From positions 38,663,063 through 38,727,062 of the forward strand of contig CP092874.1 of NCBI GenBank assembly GCA_030710605.1: a DNA stretch of 64,000 bases, in the 5' to 3' direction. A program made the translations under genes and the position numbers. Origin of the DNA: Cordylochernes scorpioides (Eukaryota; Arthropoda; Arachnida; Pseudoscorpiones; Chernetidae). The notes under the pieces are model-generated. The model did no database searches and was not told where the DNA came from. It worked only from the letters and a program-made list of their open reading frames with translations. This document shows, in pieces, positions 63,740 to 64,000 of the stretch. How positions within the stretch are numbered: position 1 is the first letter of the stretch; each line of letters opens with the position of its first letter.

Positions 63740-64000
63740 AATTCTAAAAGCAGTTGTTCTGGAATCATTTCAAGAAGAATTTCAAAAGGAATGTCATGAT
63801 AATTATTCTCATCCCTCACTTAACAAGACAGAAATTAGATAACACCATTTTATTGGTGGCCGAATGCTATCAAATGCATCAAAGAGTATGTTCGTTCATG
63901 TAAAATATGTCAAATAACTAAAAGCAGTCATGAACCATTCATTGGAGAATATGTTGTACCAAACTCTGATCTGAAACCACTGGAATTGATATCAATGGAC
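63740..64000 (+). pseudogene. Gypsy integrase start, copy 2
   Basis: Zinc-region traces parallel to 6345-6600; the window ends just before the catalytic core. Confidence 0.65.

Larger units (their letters stand above)
61539..64000 (+). mobile_element. Gypsy copy 2, cut by the window end
   Basis: Same 5' LTR (61539-61769) after the same GTAT and the same flank as 4089, so it was duplicated with its surroundings. The RT core is missing at the same point. It lacks the 81-bp palindrome but keeps about 60 bp (near 62515-62575) that copy 1 lost. Confidence 0.88.

Noticed and set aside
1-64000. CRISPR-like array suggested by regularly recurring tRNA palindromes
   Set aside because: Spacing is irregular, repeats are tRNA genes with long related spacers, and the element content is eukaryotic.

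Overview
The window is AT-rich, intron-poor animal DNA made almost entirely of repeats and transposable elements; I find no convincing single-copy host protein gene. The element mix (Copia whose primer site fits the internal half of initiator tRNA-Met, BEL/Pao, Gypsy, mariner, an R1/Jockey-type LINE, a Penelope-like element) fits an arthropod, perhaps a crustacean such as a copepod; that is an inference from element content, not an identification.

The backbone is a degenerate macrosatellite. Its hallmark is a divergent (5'-to-5') pair of tRNA-His(GTG) genes about 290-300 bp apart, whose spacer arms are themselves inverted repeats, so each cassette is one ~440 bp imperfect palindrome with a tRNA gene at each tip. 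I count 27 full-length or decayed tRNA-His copies plus one 5' fragment in 15 cassettes; eight match the consensus over all 72 nt. Cassettes are separated by ~2.4 kb of related AT-rich filler once later insertions are subtracted.

Two large direct duplications are visible. One pairs about 17.06-34.4 kb with 39.15-53.3 kb (about 9 kb of shared core on each side); the other pairs about 2.0-6.6 kb with 59.6-64.0 kb and includes a Gypsy element with the same insertion site. Elements found in only one copy are younger than the duplication (first copy: tRNA-Thr-like palindrome, non-autonomous LTR element, Penelope, LINE tail; second copy: Copia, 5'-truncated Penelope); those in both (a mariner, a foldback) are older.

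Layout: 1-4.1 kb tRNA-His cassettes; 4.1-7.9 kb Gypsy lacking the RT core; 8.0-16.5 kb BEL/Pao whose 5' LTR is split by a hammerhead-bearing element and by a LINE with a possible 3' transduction; 16.6-20.0 kb cassettes and a 2+2 inverted tRNA-Thr-like cluster; 20.0-24.3 kb non-autonomous LTR element on the minus strand; 24.3-28.7 kb mariner and cassette; 28.7-30.5 kb Penelope; 31.2-34.4 kb foldback, TRIM-like element and cassettes; 34.6-37.0 kb foldback with mariner; 37.0-45.3 kb cassettes and mariner; 45.4-49.8 kb Copia; 50.4-51.1 kb Penelope fragment; 51.2-53.3 kb cassettes; 53.4-56 kb unidentified LTR element and LINE relic; 56-61.5 kb hairpin elements and cassettes; 61.5 kb to the end, second Gypsy copy.

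The most interesting layers are the tRNA-His palindromes and a set of hammerhead-ribozyme-like motifs. One has a complete CUGANGA...GAAA core. Two have the core pair C3-G8 replaced by U3-A8. Three sit in Penelope tails with A6 changed to U. All are read by eye; no search, folding or alignment was run.
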